The notes: a model not told the origin generated them from the sequence alone. Counted from the first letter of the stretch, positions 17,834 through 27,146 are shown. The stretch is 64,000 nt of DNA from Sinorhizobium kostiense (GCF_017874595.1 NZ_JAGILA010000002.1:186001-250000); one strand, 5' to 3'. A program made the numbers and translations.

Positions 17834-17866
17834 GAGTCGCTTCAACCCCTTGCGGCCTGAAGCGAC
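17834..17866 (-). terminator. Rho-independent terminator after ndk
   Basis: GTCGCTTCA (17836-17844) and TGAAGCGAC (17858-17866) form a perfect 9-bp stem. Read on the minus strand, the stem is followed by TCTTT. It lies just after the ndk stop. Confidence 0.75.
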
Positions 17867-17884
17867 GAGTATGAGTCTACCGGC

Positions 17885-18307
17885 TTAGCCGACGACCTCG
17901 GTGCCGGCGAACCAGTAGGCGATTTCTTCGGCAGCGGTTTCAGGGCCGTCGGAACCGTGAACCGAGTTTTCACCAATCGAAAGAGCGAAGACCTTGCGGA
18001 TCGTGCCTTCCTCGGCATTTGCCGGGTTGGTTGCGCCCATGATTTCGCGGTTTTTGGCAATCGCGTTCTCGCCTTCGAGAACCTGGACAACCGTCGGGCC
18101 GGAGGACATGAACTCGACCAGTTCGCCGAAGAACGGACGTTCCTTGTGAACGGCGTAGAAGCCCTCAGCCTCGCGGCGGCTCATCCAGACGCGCTTCGAA
18201 GCAACGACGCGCAGGCCAGCGTCCTCAAGCATTTTGGTGATGGCGCCAGTCAGATTGCGCTTCGTCGCATCCGGCTTGATCATCGAAAAGGTACGTTCAA
18301 TCGCCAT
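17885..18307 (-). CDS. ndk: Nucleoside diphosphate kinase
   Basis: A 140-residue NDK that equalises NTP/NDP pools through a phosphohistidine. The N-terminus [17 protein letters not shown] and the active-site block [12 protein letters not shown] (His near 117) are intact, and length equals the family norm. The frame extends to 18421, but homology and length set the start at 18307. An independent unit on the minus strand, with its own terminator. Confidence 0.96.
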   Translation of the reverse strand: MAIERTFSMIKPDATKRNLTGAITKMLEDAGLRVVASKRVWMSRREAEGFYAVHKERPFFGELVEFMSSGPTVVQVLEGENAIAKNREIMGATNPANAEEGTIRKVFALSIGENSVHGSDGPETAAEEIAYWFAGTEVVG

Positions 18308-18514
18308 TGGTTCAAATCCCTCGTTTCTTGAGAAAGTGGCGGTTCCCTTAGCCGCCAATGCCGCGCAAAACAAGGGGGCGCGGCGATGATTCGCCGCTGC
18401 CTGCCGGGCCGTGCGCCTCACGAGACGCGCAAAGCTAGCTGTAGCACTTTGAATTGCCGCACGTCCTGGTCCTTGAAGCCGGGGCGATTTGAGGAAACAT
18501 GCAGCAGGAAGGTT

Positions 18515-19204
18515 TCACGCCGCTCTCACGGAGCGGCCAAGCCCTTCGTGAAGGTCGAGGCAGCGCTCGAACCAATCTGAAACCACGTCTCCGGCGGCAA
18601 GCAGGCGATGGCGCGAGACGATCCTCGCCCATTGAAGCGCGCCGAAGACGATGTAATCGGCGAAGAGTGGACCAACGCCGCCGAGAAAAGGCTGAAACTT
18701 CAGCATATGACGCAGCGGCTCAAGCTTCGCCGAGAAGCTCTCGAGATCCGCCTGCCCCGCCTCTGCGACCGCCTCGAGGGTCTTCCCGAAGCGCTCTTCG
18801 CGGCTTTGCCGGAAATAGGCCTGGTCGGCCGGCTCGAGCCGGTCATGAATGTCCATGATTGCAATGCGCCCGATCGCCGGGTGCAGCGTCATCTGCGACC
18901 AACCCTCGACGAAACGCGCGGCCGCCGTGCCGCCTTCGCCGCCGAACAACGTCGGCCGCTCGGGGTAGGCCTCTTCGAGATAAAGGGCGATGTTGAAGCT
19001 GTCGCTGACGAGCGTCTCGCCGTCACGCAGCAGCGGCACGATCTTCGTTGTCCCCTGCTCCAGTGAGGGGATCTCGGTGAAGCCGACGGGCGCCACTTCG
19101 AATTCGAGGCCCTTGTGGGCGAGCGCAAGCTTGGTCTTCCACACGTGCGGCGAAAAGGGACGCGTGCGATCGGCGCCAGAGAGCGCATAGAGTTTGCGGG
19201 TCAT
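18515..19204 (-). CDS. Glutathione S-transferase family protein
   Basis: A 229-residue GST-like protein. The N-terminal thioredoxin-like domain shows RPFSPHVWKTKLALAHKGLEFE, a cis-Pro segment at KIVPLLRDGETLVSDSFNIALYLEE (residues about 53-78), and YPERPTLFGG ending the domain. The C-terminal helical domain fills residues about 90-225. It resembles the fungal Ure2/beta-etherase-like branch more than the GST at 9665, so the two are not recent duplicates. Substrate unknown. The bases from 19205 to 19357 form a divergent promoter region with the DinB gene. Confidence 0.86.
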   Translation of the reverse strand: MTRKLYALSGADRTRPFSPHVWKTKLALAHKGLEFEVAPVGFTEIPSLEQGTTKIVPLLRDGETLVSDSFNIALYLEEAYPERPTLFGGEGGTAAARFVEGWSQMTLHPAIGRIAIMDIHDRLEPADQAYFRQSREERFGKTLEAVAEAGQADLESFSAKLEPLRHMLKFQPFLGGVGPLFADYIVFGALQWARIVSRHRLLAAGDVVSDWFERCLDLHEGLGRSVRAA

Positions 19205-19357
19205 ACCACCTCCAGATGAGTGAGTGCGGGGGGCATAAGACGGCAGCCCGGCCGAAGGATCAAATCAGTTAATTTCATGAATGCCATTCCACACGGGAAT
19301 GCGGAACCGCTGTAATACCAATTCCACAACCTGGTTCCAAACAGAAGGACGAAGCCG

Positions 19358-19870
19358 ATGCTGGACCATTACCGGATGTTCGCCGACTATAATCGCTGGG
19401 CGAATCGCCTGGTCTATGCCGCCGCCGCGGAGCTTTCCGATGCGGAATACCGGCAAGACAAGGGTGCCTTCTTCGGTTCTTTGCACAGGACGCTCAACCA
19501 CATCCTTACCGCGGATCGAATATGGATGAAGCGGTTCACTCAGGAAGGCGAGGCCCCGACGCGGCTCGATGCGGTCCTCCACGATGAACTCGCCGGCCTG
19601 GCAGCGGCACGTGCGGCTGAGGACGAGCGCATCATCGCCTGGATCGACGGCCTAGACGAAGCGCGCCTCGCCGCTCATTTCACCTACACGCCGCTCACCA
19701 GGCCAGAGAAGATCGAACAGAGACTGGGGCCGACGCTTTCGCATTTCTTCAACCACCAGACGCACCATCGCGGGCAGGCGCACGCCGTCCTGACCGCGCT
19801 CGGGCGACCGTCACTGACGCTGGACCTGGTCTTCTTTCTGCGGACCGAGGGCGAGAAGTGGGCCGCTTGA
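19358..19870 (+). CDS. DinB family protein
   Basis: A 170-residue four-helix DinB/YfiT-like protein. The usual triad of metal-binding histidines is visible: one in TLNHILTAD (about residue 48) and two in FFNHQTHHRGQ (about 130-135). Members act as metal-dependent thiol transferases or are uncharacterised. GAAGGACGAAGCCG precedes the ATG. A small dyad (CATTCC/GGAATG, 19285-19301) lies upstream. The gene is followed by a truncated repeat. Confidence 0.87.
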   Translation: MLDHYRMFADYNRWANRLVYAAAAELSDAEYRQDKGAFFGSLHRTLNHILTADRIWMKRFTQEGEAPTRLDAVLHDELAGLAAARAAEDERIIAWIDGLDEARLAAHFTYTPLTRPEKIEQRLGPTLSHFFNHQTHHRGQAHAVLTALGRPSLTLDLVFFLRTEGEKWAA

Positions 19871-19908
19871 GACGAGCCGCATTGATCGACCGAGGTTTAC
19901 GGACAGAA

Positions 19909-19970
19909 ATATGCAGCAGGGCGACGTCCTCAGCGACCTTTACGCGTCTGAGAGGACGCGCGGCGCTGTG
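19909..19970 (-). repeat. RIME-like repeat, truncated copy D, overlapping a gene end
   Basis: ATGCAGCAG, then CAGCGACCTTTACGCGTCTGA, then GACGCGCGGCGCTGTG match the second half of the repeat at 8402 and 34349. The left half is missing. It overlaps the last 31 bases of the adenylation/acyltransferase fusion gene, whose stop codon is inside the repeat. Confidence 0.7.
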
Positions 19971-22561
19971 GGCCCGCCCGCGGAGACCAGCGGATACATG
20001 CCGCGCCGGACGCCCACAAGCCACCTGAAGAGATGCCTCTGGCCCGACCACACCGCAAGGCCGAGCAGCACGCCCCCGACGATCGAGCAAAGGGAAAAGG
20101 CGGTGGGAGAAAGGATCGGCTGTGCAGGCGTCAGCAGGAGTTCCGGCACGAAACGATGCAGGATGTAGATATGGAAGCCTGCCGCAGAGAGCGGCAGCGT
20201 CAGCTGCACAGCCCATCGCGGCAGGCGGATTCGCGGCATGAACAACAGCGCCGCAAGGACGAAAATCTGCATCACGAATTTGATCGTCGTGCCGATCCAC
20301 ACCGCCTCGTAAAATCCGAAGTAGAGGAAGATCGCCGCCCCCGCGAGCATCAAGGCGGAGCGTTGCCGCCATGTCTCTGCAAGCGCAGCGCACCAGCCGA
20401 TGACCGCGAGATAGAGGTTCCACGGCAGGGTGAAGATCTGGCGATTGCCGATATCCCAGAGCAGGGGCAGCGCAAACCGGGCGGCAAGCGCCGCCGCAAG
20501 CAAGGTCATGCCGGTCGCGAACGGTCGGCTGGCGGCGGAACGCCTGACGGCGGGCACGGCGAATAGAGCTGCGAAAACCAGCAGCATCTGGCAATAGGCT
20601 TCAACGAACCAGTAGAGATAGGGCACCATGCTGTGGCGCCCCGGATCGGCAAAGCCGAAATTGCCGACGAGAAAGACTGAGGCCCAGGGCACTTGTCCCC
20701 AGGCGACGGCGTAAGCGGCGACGATCAGGTAATAGGGAACGAGAATCTGGGCCAGCGGTCGCAATAGGCGCCCGAGCGACCCCGAGAGCAGCGCACCGCT
20801 CTGGAAGCGTGCAAGACCGAACCCGGCAAGAATGACCATGGCCGCCGCGCCGCCGGGGATCGGCCACAGCGTTTCGTGATGGAGCACGACCAGCGAGATC
20901 GCCAGCGCGCGGATTACGAGATCGATGCCGACCTGCGGGCGTTTGCTCTCACGGTGATCCATGGCCGCCAAGACACTGACCGGCATCCTTTCCCATGTCT
21001 CCGGTACTATCCCGAGAATCTTTTCGAGACCAAGAGAAAGCTGCACGAAGCGGAGCGAGTCGCCGCCAAGTGACAGGAAGCTGTCGTCCGGCCGCACTCT
21101 GGCCGGATAGAAGATCTGCTCGAAGAGCGTTTGAACGCCCTCCTGCCCGGGGGGGCCGGTATCCTTTCGGCCCATCCTCTCGCGCAGCGCCTGGTAGTCG
21201 ATCTTGCCCGATGCCAGCCGGGGCAGCGCGTCGATGCGGCTGGCCCTGATTTGCAGCAAGGTCAGGCCGCTGGCGGCAACGAGAAGCCGGCGGACCTCCC
21301 CCGCATCACGTTTGCCCATGTAATAGGCATGAATTTCGGCATCGTTGCCGACAACGGCTGCGACAATGCCGAGACGCTCGAGAGCGGCTTCGAGGCTGTC
21401 GTGCCCGATGCGAAGCCCGGCGATCTTGGATATTCGCTTGGTCCGCCCGACGATGCGGAAAAACCCGTTCACGTCCCTTACGGCCAGATCGCCGGTCCGC
21501 AGCTCGTCAAGTTCGGCGCCACGCGCCAGGTCGTCCCGCGATTGGGCATAGCCCATCATTACGTTTGGACCGCGATAGACGAGCTCTCCCGGCTGATCCA
21601 CACCGGAGATGAGCCGACCGTCTTCATCCTCGATGGTCAGCCTGCCGCCCGGGATCGCGACTCCGATCCCGTCCTCCCTGCCCTCGAGGCGATCAGGCGG
21701 CATAAAGGCGATGCGGGCGGTGGCCTCCGTCTGACCATACATCACGAAAAGGCTGGCACCGTGCGCGCTGAGATGTTGGTGGTAGAGGCGAACAGTTTCC
21801 GGCGCCAAGCGCCCGCCGGCGACGGTCATGAAGCGCAGGCACGGAAAGCTGCGCTTGCGAAAGCCCACCTTCTCCAGCAGTTCGTAGGAATAGGGAACCC
21901 CCGAAAGATTGGTGCTGCCGCTTTCGGCAAGGAGTTCGAGGAAACCCTCGTCGAGAATGGAACGGCCCGGGAGAAAGACGCTCGCACCGACCGCGAGGTG
22001 AGCGTTCAGCACTGAAAGGCCATAGGAATAATGAAGCGGCAGGATAAGGCAGGCCCGATCCTCGGCGGTAAGGCCGAGATATTCGGCGATCGCCCGCGCA
22101 TTGGACTGAATATTTGCCGCGGACAGGCGCACGCTCTTGCCGTGGCCGGTACTTCCGGAGGTCGAAAGCAGCACGGCGAGGTCAGGATGGGGCGCAATGT
22201 CGCTGCCCTCGAGCCTTTCGGCGCGCCAACGTCCGTCGAAAAGGCGGTAGCGATATTCCGGCTTGAAAATGCCGCAAGCCGCTTCGGCGCCGCATCTCCC
22301 GTGCAGAGCGACCGCGTGACCGGCCTCGAGTGCCGCCAGATAACCGATCACCGCATGTTCGGAGAGATCGGCTTCGAGCATCACAAGTCCACGCCTGCCG
22401 CGCCACAGCGAGGCCTGACGGGCAACCCGCTCTGCCAGCTCCCGATAGCGGACGGTTCGGCCGTCGGCCAGCACGAGCGCCGGCCTCTCGCCATGGGCTG
22501 CCAGATTCGCAACGCCAAACGGCAAGTTCGAAGAATTGCCAGCCCCCAAGATCGCCTCCAT
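19940..22561 (-). CDS. Adenylation - carrier - acyltransferase fusion protein
   Basis: An 873-residue protein with three parts. Residues about 20-465 are an ANL adenylation domain: STSGSTGHGKSVRLS (132-146), YGQTEAT (275-281), GELVYRGPNVMMGYA (325-339), RTGDL (355-359), and the C-terminal SGKIDYQAL with Lys453. Residues about 475-535 are a carrier domain with LGGDSLRF (phosphopantetheine Ser502). From about 545 to 860 follows a multi-pass acyltransferase-3-like membrane domain (IRALAISLVVLHH, His561/562). The layout suggests activation of an acid, loading on the carrier, and transfer by the membrane part onto an envelope or small-molecule acceptor. Substrate and acceptor are unknown. The C-terminus is encoded by a repeat. 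Confidence 0.85.
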   Translation of the reverse strand: MEAILGAGNSSNLPFGVANLAAHGERPALVLADGRTVRYRELAERVARQASLWRGRRGLVMLEADLSEHAVIGYLAALEAGHAVALHGRCGAEAACGIFKPEYRYRLFDGRWRAERLEGSDIAPHPDLAVLLSTSGSTGHGKSVRLSAANIQSNARAIAEYLGLTAEDRACLILPLHYSYGLSVLNAHLAVGASVFLPGRSILDEGFLELLAESGSTNLSGVPYSYELLEKVGFRKRSFPCLRFMTVAGGRLAPETVRLYHQHLSAHGASLFVMYGQTEATARIAFMPPDRLEGREDGIGVAIPGGRLTIEDEDGRLISGVDQPGELVYRGPNVMMGYAQSRDDLARGAELDELRTGDLAVRDVNGFFRIVGRTKRISKIAGLRIGHDSLEAALERLGIVAAVVGNDAEIHAYYMGKRDAGEVRRLLVAASGLTLLQIRASRIDALPRLASGKIDYQALRERMGRKDTGPPGQEGVQTLFEQIFYPARVRPDDSFLSLGGDSLRFVQLSLGLEKILGIVPETWERMPVSVLAAMDHRESKRPQVGIDLVIRALAISLVVLHHETLWPIPGGAAAMVILAGFGLARFQSGALLSGSLGRLLRPLAQILVPYYLIVAAYAVAWGQVPWASVFLVGNFGFADPGRHSMVPYLYWFVEAYCQMLLVFAALFAVPAVRRSAASRPFATGMTLLAAALAARFALPLLWDIGNRQIFTLPWNLYLAVIGWCAALAETWRQRSALMLAGAAIFLYFGFYEAVWIGTTIKFVMQIFVLAALLFMPRIRLPRWAVQLTLPLSAAGFHIYILHRFVPELLLTPAQPILSPTAFSLCSIVGGVLLGLAVWSGQRHLFRWLVGVRRGMYPLVSAGGPTAPRVLSDA

Positions 22562-22654
22562 TTCAGCGAGGCGGCATATTATTGCTGACCATAATCGTCA
22601 AGTATAAATCGAACTCAGTGCTCGACTGCTGCGACAGTGAGGTCTTCGCGCATC

Positions 22655-22686
22655 AAAAGCCCGGCTTCGGTGAGCGAAGCCGGGCT
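22655..22686 (-). terminator. Rho-independent terminator after the small secreted protein
   Basis: AGCCCGGCTTCG and CGAAGCCGGGCT (22658-22669 and 22675-22686) form a perfect 12-bp stem with a 5-nt loop. On the minus strand it is followed by TTTTG. Confidence 0.88.
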
Positions 22687-22709
22687 GCTTGGGAGGCTAT
22701 GCGGTTGAA

Positions 22710-22985
22710 TTAGCGGCTGATGCCCGGATAGTATTCGCCTTCGCCGCCGCGGATCACCTTCGGCTGCGCGGTATAGCCCGAAACCGAGCCGGTAGCGGTG
22801 CGATCGACCGAGCCGCCGGCGTCATGGCGAACACCAGCGCGGGCCTTCGGAGCACGCTCGGTGAACAACGGCTTGTCGCTTATCCCTTGATAGTAGCTGC
22901 CACCGGCAAAAGCGGCGGATGCGCCACCAAGAACGGCAGTGGCGACAAGGGCGGCGGCAAGAGCGGTGTGGATGGCAGTTCTCAT
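22710..22985 (-). CDS. Small secreted hypothetical protein
   Basis: A 91-residue protein. A Sec signal peptide (AIHTALAAALVATAVLGGASAAFA) is followed by a short polar mature part starting GGSYYQGIS. The mature part is flanked by two similar motifs, YYQGIS near the start and YYPGISR at the end. GGAG is placed 8 bp before the ATG at 22985; ATG 22991 is too close to it. The very strong terminator 24 bp after the stop suggests it is well expressed. I do not recognise a family. Confidence 0.78.
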   Translation of the reverse strand: MRTAIHTALAAALVATAVLGGASAAFAGGSYYQGISDKPLFTERAPKARAGVRHDAGGSVDRTATGSVSGYTAQPKVIRGGEGEYYPGISR

Positions 22986-23303
22986 GATCATCACTCCAGA
23001 TCGGTCGTTCACTTGAACGAAGGTTTTCATCACGACCACCTCGTTCGGATCATCTGTTGAACGCGGCGGCCGCGCCGGTGGCGTTCGATCCGATCCCAAG
23101 TGATCGGAAGAGCAGTCTCAGCGCTCTTCGCCAATCAATGTGGGTCCTCATCATGAGGCGCGGAAGTATTGATTATTGAAATACGTTGTCCATGATTCGA
23201 TAACAATCACCTCTTGAAAGCGCCGATCGCGGATATATGGGACGTCCGTGACGGGGCAGCTGCGGCCCTTGCCTTCCCGGAAAAGTCCGGGCAAAAGGCC
23301 GCC
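22986..23303. other. Divergent intergenic region
   Basis: 318 bp between the small secreted protein and the ABC-F gene. A frame is open from 23214 into the ABC-F gene but lacks family character. I see no further gene and no promoter good enough to name. Confidence 0.5.
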
Positions 23304-25193
23304 ATGATCCAGATCACCGGCCTTTCCGCCCGCGTCGCGGGCCGTCTTCTCATCGAAAACGCTTCCGTGACGCTTCCAGCCGGCACGAAGGCCGGGCTCG
23401 TGGGCCGCAATGGCGCAGGCAAGTCGACACTCTTCCGCATAATCACCGGCGAGCTTCCTGCCGAGGCCGGCGACGTCGCCCTGCCGAAGCACGCGCGGAT
23501 CGGCCAAGTGGCGCAGGAGGCGCCCGGCACCAACGAACCGCTGATCGAGATCGTGCTCAAGGCGGACAAGGAACGGGCGGCTCTACTCGCCGAAGCGGAA
23601 ATCGCGAGCGACCCGCATCGCATCGCCGAGATCCAGACGCGGCTTGCCGATATCGGCGCCCATTCGGCGGAAGCGCGGGCGGCGAGCATTCTCGCCGGTC
23701 TTGGCTTCGATCACGACGCGCAGCAACGCCCCGCCTCCTCCTTCTCCGGCGGCTGGCGCATGCGCGTGGCGCTCGCGGCCGTGCTCTTTTCCGAGCCGGA
23801 CTTGCTTCTCCTCGACGAGCCGACCAACTATCTCGACCTCGAAGGCACGCTCTGGCTCGAGGACTATATCCGTCGCTATCCGCATACGGTCATCATCATC
23901 AGCCACGATCGAGACCTCCTGAACACGGCCGTCAACGCCATCGTCCACCTGGACAAAAGGAAGCTCACCTTCTACCGCGGCTCCTACGACCAGTTCGAGC
24001 GGCAGAAGGCGGAAACCGAAGAATTGCAGATGAAGGCACGCGCCAAGAACGAAGCGGCGCGCAAACACCTCCAGAGCTTCATCGACCGTTTCAGGGCGAA
24101 AGCGACCAAGGCGCGCCAGGCCCAGAGTCGCATCAAGGCGCTGGAGCGGATGGGCACCGTCGCAGCGGTCATCGAGGAGCATGTCCAGGGCTTCACCTTC
24201 CCAGACCCGGAAAAACAGGTGGCCTCCCCGATCGTCGCCGTCCAGGGCGGCGCGGTGGGCTACGAGCCCGGCAAGCCGATCCTTAAGCGGCTCAACCTTC
24301 GTATCGACGCGGACGATCGGATTGCGCTGCTCGGGTCAAACGGCAACGGCAAGTCGACCTTCGCAAAATTCATCTCCGGCCGCCTCGAGGCCGAAAGCGG
24401 CGAAGTGCGCGTCGCGCCTGGGTTGAAAATCGGCTTTTTCGCCCAGCATCAGCTGGACGACCTCGTCCCGACGCAAAGCGCGGTGGAGCACGTGCGCCGG
24501 CTGATGCCGGATGCGCCGGAGGCGAAGGTGCGCTCGCGCGTCGCGCAGATGGGGCTCGCGACGGAAAAGATGGATACGGCCGCCCGGGACCTCTCCGGCG
24601 GCGAAAAGGCGCGGCTGCTGATGGGGCTTGCCGCCTTCGAGGCGCCGCACCTGCTCATCCTCGACGAGCCGACCAACCACCTGGACATCGACAGCCGCAA
24701 TGCGCTGATCGCCGCACTCAACGACTATTCCGGCGCCGTCATGCTGATCTCGCACGATCGACATTTGATCGAGGCGACCGCCGACCGGCTGTGGCTGGTA
24801 AATAACGGGACAGTTGCGAATTACGACGGCGATCTCGAAGACTATCGCAGCCTCGTCGTCGGCGGCTCCAAGCCGCGGGACGAGAAGCCAAGGCTGAACG
24901 GCTCGGATGAAGCCCTCTCCAAGGCCGACCAGCGCAAGGCCAATGCCGGCAAGCGTGCCTCACTTGCTCCGCTGAAGAAAAAGATCAACGAGATCGAGTC
25001 CTTGACCGGGAAACTGGAGAAACTGATTCAGGCACTTGATGCGGAGCTTGCCGATCCTGTGCTCTACGAGAGGGCGCCGGCCAAGGCCGCCCAGAGGGCG
25101 AAGGAACGCGCCGAAGCCGCGGCAAAGCTCGCAGAAGCCGAAGAACAATGGCTTGTGCTGTCGGCCGAGTACGAAGAGGCGATGGCGGGGTAG
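23304..25193 (+). CDS. ABC-F family ATPase
   Basis: A 629-residue protein with two ATPase domains and no membrane segments, typical of ABC-F translation factors (Uup/YheS/EttA group). Domain 1: Walker A GRNGAGKST (about 36-44), signature FSGGWRMRV, Walker B LLLLDEPTNYLD. A charged linker rich in Lys/Glu follows (about 240-290). Domain 2: GSNGNGKST, LSGGEKARL, LLILDEPTNHLD. The C-terminus (about 540-625) is a coiled coil. Homology starts at MIQITGLS. It probably acts on ribosomes. The paralogue group is not resolved here. Confidence 0.9.
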   Translation: MIQITGLSARVAGRLLIENASVTLPAGTKAGLVGRNGAGKSTLFRIITGELPAEAGDVALPKHARIGQVAQEAPGTNEPLIEIVLKADKERAALLAEAEIASDPHRIAEIQTRLADIGAHSAEARAASILAGLGFDHDAQQRPASSFSGGWRMRVALAAVLFSEPDLLLLDEPTNYLDLEGTLWLEDYIRRYPHTVIIISHDRDLLNTAVNAIVHLDKRKLTFYRGSYDQFERQKAETEELQMKARAKNEAARKHLQSFIDRFRAKATKARQAQSRIKALERMGTVAAVIEEHVQGFTFPDPEKQVASPIVAVQGGAVGYEPGKPILKRLNLRIDADDRIALLGSNGNGKSTFAKFISGRLEAESGEVRVAPGLKIGFFAQHQLDDLVPTQSAVEHVRRLMPDAPEAKVRSRVAQMGLATEKMDTAARDLSGGEKARLLMGLAAFEAPHLLILDEPTNHLDIDSRNALIAALNDYSGAVMLISHDRHLIEATADRLWLVNNGTVANYDGDLEDYRSLVVGGSKPRDEKPRLNGSDEALSKADQRKANAGKRASLAPLKKKINEIESLTGKLEKLIQALDAELADPVLYERAPAKAAQRAKERAEAAAKLAEAEEQWLVLSAEYEEAMAG

Positions 25194-25212
25194 CAACGCA
25201 ACAACCAGCCGC

Positions 25213-26064
25213 TCACCCAAGCTCGAAGGTCGTTATCCCATAGATCCGCGCCAGCGGCAGGTCCGGCACGGGACCGCGATACATGCGCGCGGTCTCGAAA
25301 ACCGGTTTCATGTTGTAGCGTGCGCAGAGCGCCCGCGCCGAGGTGTTCGGCTCGGGAACATCGAGATAGATGCGCGCGCCTCTGACACCGGCGGCGAGCT
25401 TTCGGAAGATCAGGTCGGCGCCCGTCTCGTTGTCGGCAAAGAGCGGGCCGATCTTGAAGCCGTCGCGGCATGCGCGGATCGTGCCATAGCCGACGATCGT
25501 GCCGTCGCGCAGGAGCACGACGCTGCGTCGCGTTTGCAACTGTTTGGTCCATTGGTGAAGGAATGCATCGCGGCGTGCCGGGTTGAAACGGCGGTCATAA
25601 TCGATGAGCGCGGCCGTATGGACCGGCGCCACATCGACGAGATCGGTGCCCGGCGGTTCGGTGACGCTCACAGCTCCGCCATAGCGGATATTCGCATGCG
25701 ACCAGACGAAACCTGATTTCCGATAGTTTCCCTGCTGAGCCACGACCCCGTCGAGCCCGATGGTCCGGCCCTCGCCGCGGGCGATCGCATGTTGCCACAG
25801 GGCGGCGCCGATGCCCCTGCCCCGGTAGCCCGGCTCGGCGATGTAGAGCCCGAGAAATGCATACTGGCCGCCAAATCGGACGAGAGAAATGGCCGCTGCC
25901 AGTGCGTCGTCCTCGAGCGCTACCCAATAGCCATTCGGGTCGGCGGCCCAGAAGGCATTGCCATCCTCAAGCCCAGGGTTCCAGCCCTCTCTGGCCGCCC
26001 AGTCGATCATCGTATCAAGCTCGGCCCGCGTCGCCTGGCGGATAGTCGGCATGGAGCTCCCCAA
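25213..26064 (-). CDS. GNAT family N-acetyltransferase (two-domain)
   Basis: A 283-residue protein. The N-terminal GNAT domain (about 5-140) carries the acetyl-CoA loop YRGRGIGAALW near residues 79-89. The C-terminal half (about 145-280) resembles the second GNAT-like module found in this subgroup (GFKIGPLFADN; ARIYLDVPEPNTSARALCARYNM). ATG at 26052 (MPTIRQ) is an alternative start. It converges on the ABC-F gene with a 19-bp gap. Substrate unknown. Confidence 0.87.
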   Translation of the reverse strand: MGSSMPTIRQATRAELDTMIDWAAREGWNPGLEDGNAFWAADPNGYWVALEDDALAAAISLVRFGGQYAFLGLYIAEPGYRGRGIGAALWQHAIARGEGRTIGLDGVVAQQGNYRKSGFVWSHANIRYGGAVSVTEPPGTDLVDVAPVHTAALIDYDRRFNPARRDAFLHQWTKQLQTRRSVVLLRDGTIVGYGTIRACRDGFKIGPLFADNETGADLIFRKLAAGVRGARIYLDVPEPNTSARALCARYNMKPVFETARMYRGPVPDLPLARIYGITTFELG

Positions 26065-26219
26065 CAGTTCATTCTCGAACGCAACGGCAGCCTAGCAGGT
26101 TTGTTTGCATCTTGTGCACCAAGCTAGCAGCTTTATGCTCAGCTAAGTCGGCTTGCCCGCTCTCTCCAATCTGCTACAAGAGCAGCAATAAGTCATACTA
26201 ATTAGAGCGAAACAACACC

Positions 26220-27146
26220 ATGTCTTCCATCAAGATTGCCATTGTCGGCGTGGGCAAGATCGTGCGCGATCAGCACCTGCCTGCGCTTGCAAAGAATGCC
26301 GACTACCAACTGATTGCGGCTGCGAGCCGCCACGGAATCGTCGACGGCATCGACAACTTCAAATCGATCGAGGCGATGCTCGAAGCCGTCCCCGCGATCG
26401 AGGCGGTTTCGCTGTGCATGCCGCCGCAATATCGCTACGAGGCGGCCCGCACCGCACTTGAGGCCGGCAAGCACGTCTTTCTCGAGAAGCCACCGGGCGC
26501 AACCTTGAGCGAAGTCGCCGATCTGGAGGCGCTCGCCGCAGCAAGCGGCGTCTCGCTGTTTGCAAGCTGGCATTCGCGCTACGCACCGGCGGTAGCAGCC
26601 GCCAAGGCCTTTCTCGCCTCGACCACGATCCAGAGCGTCAGGGTCATCTGGAAAGAAGATGTCCGCCATTGGCATCCGAACCAGGAATGGATCTGGGCTG
26701 CCGGTGGCCTCGGCGTCTTCGACCCGGGCATCAACGCCCTTTCGATCATCACCCATGTCCTGCCCCGGCCGATCTTCATCACCTCGGCAACGCTCGAATT
26801 CCCGGAGAACCGCGACGCGCCGATCGCTGCCACGATCGCCTTCAGCGACGCCCAGAAGCTCGACGTCTCCGCCGAGTTCGATTGGCGCCAGACAGGCAAG
26901 CAGAGCTGGGACATCATCGCGGAAACCGAGGCCGGCGAGATGGTTCTCTCCGGGGGCGGCGCCAAGCTCGCCATTGGCGGCAAGATCGTCCATGAGGAGC
27001 CGGAACAGGAATATCCGATGCTCTACCGGCGCTTTGCCGAGATCATCAAGGCAGGCAAATCGGACGTCGACCTCGCGCCGCTCCGCCACGTCGCAGATGC
27101 TTTCATGCTCGGTCGCCGCAAGTTCGTCGAGGCGTTCTACGATTGA
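26220..27146 (+). CDS. Gfo/Idh/MocA oxidoreductase, probable D-galactose 1-dehydrogenase
   Basis: A 308-residue NAD(P)-dependent sugar dehydrogenase. The Rossmann motif is KIAIVGVGKIVRDQH (5-19). The catalytic EKPPG motif (E89-K90-P91) and the following GATLSEV resemble D-galactose/L-arabinose 1-dehydrogenases, which feed sugars into the De Ley-Doudoroff route. The short length also fits. The substrate assignment rests on this resemblance only. It starts 155 bp from the divergent GNAT gene and is followed by a palindromic repeat. Confidence 0.82.
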   Translation: MSSIKIAIVGVGKIVRDQHLPALAKNADYQLIAAASRHGIVDGIDNFKSIEAMLEAVPAIEAVSLCMPPQYRYEAARTALEAGKHVFLEKPPGATLSEVADLEALAAASGVSLFASWHSRYAPAVAAAKAFLASTTIQSVRVIWKEDVRHWHPNQEWIWAAGGLGVFDPGINALSIITHVLPRPIFITSATLEFPENRDAPIAATIAFSDAQKLDVSAEFDWRQTGKQSWDIIAETEAGEMVLSGGGAKLAIGGKIVHEEPEQEYPMLYRRFAEIIKAGKSDVDLAPLRHVADAFMLGRRKFVEAFYD

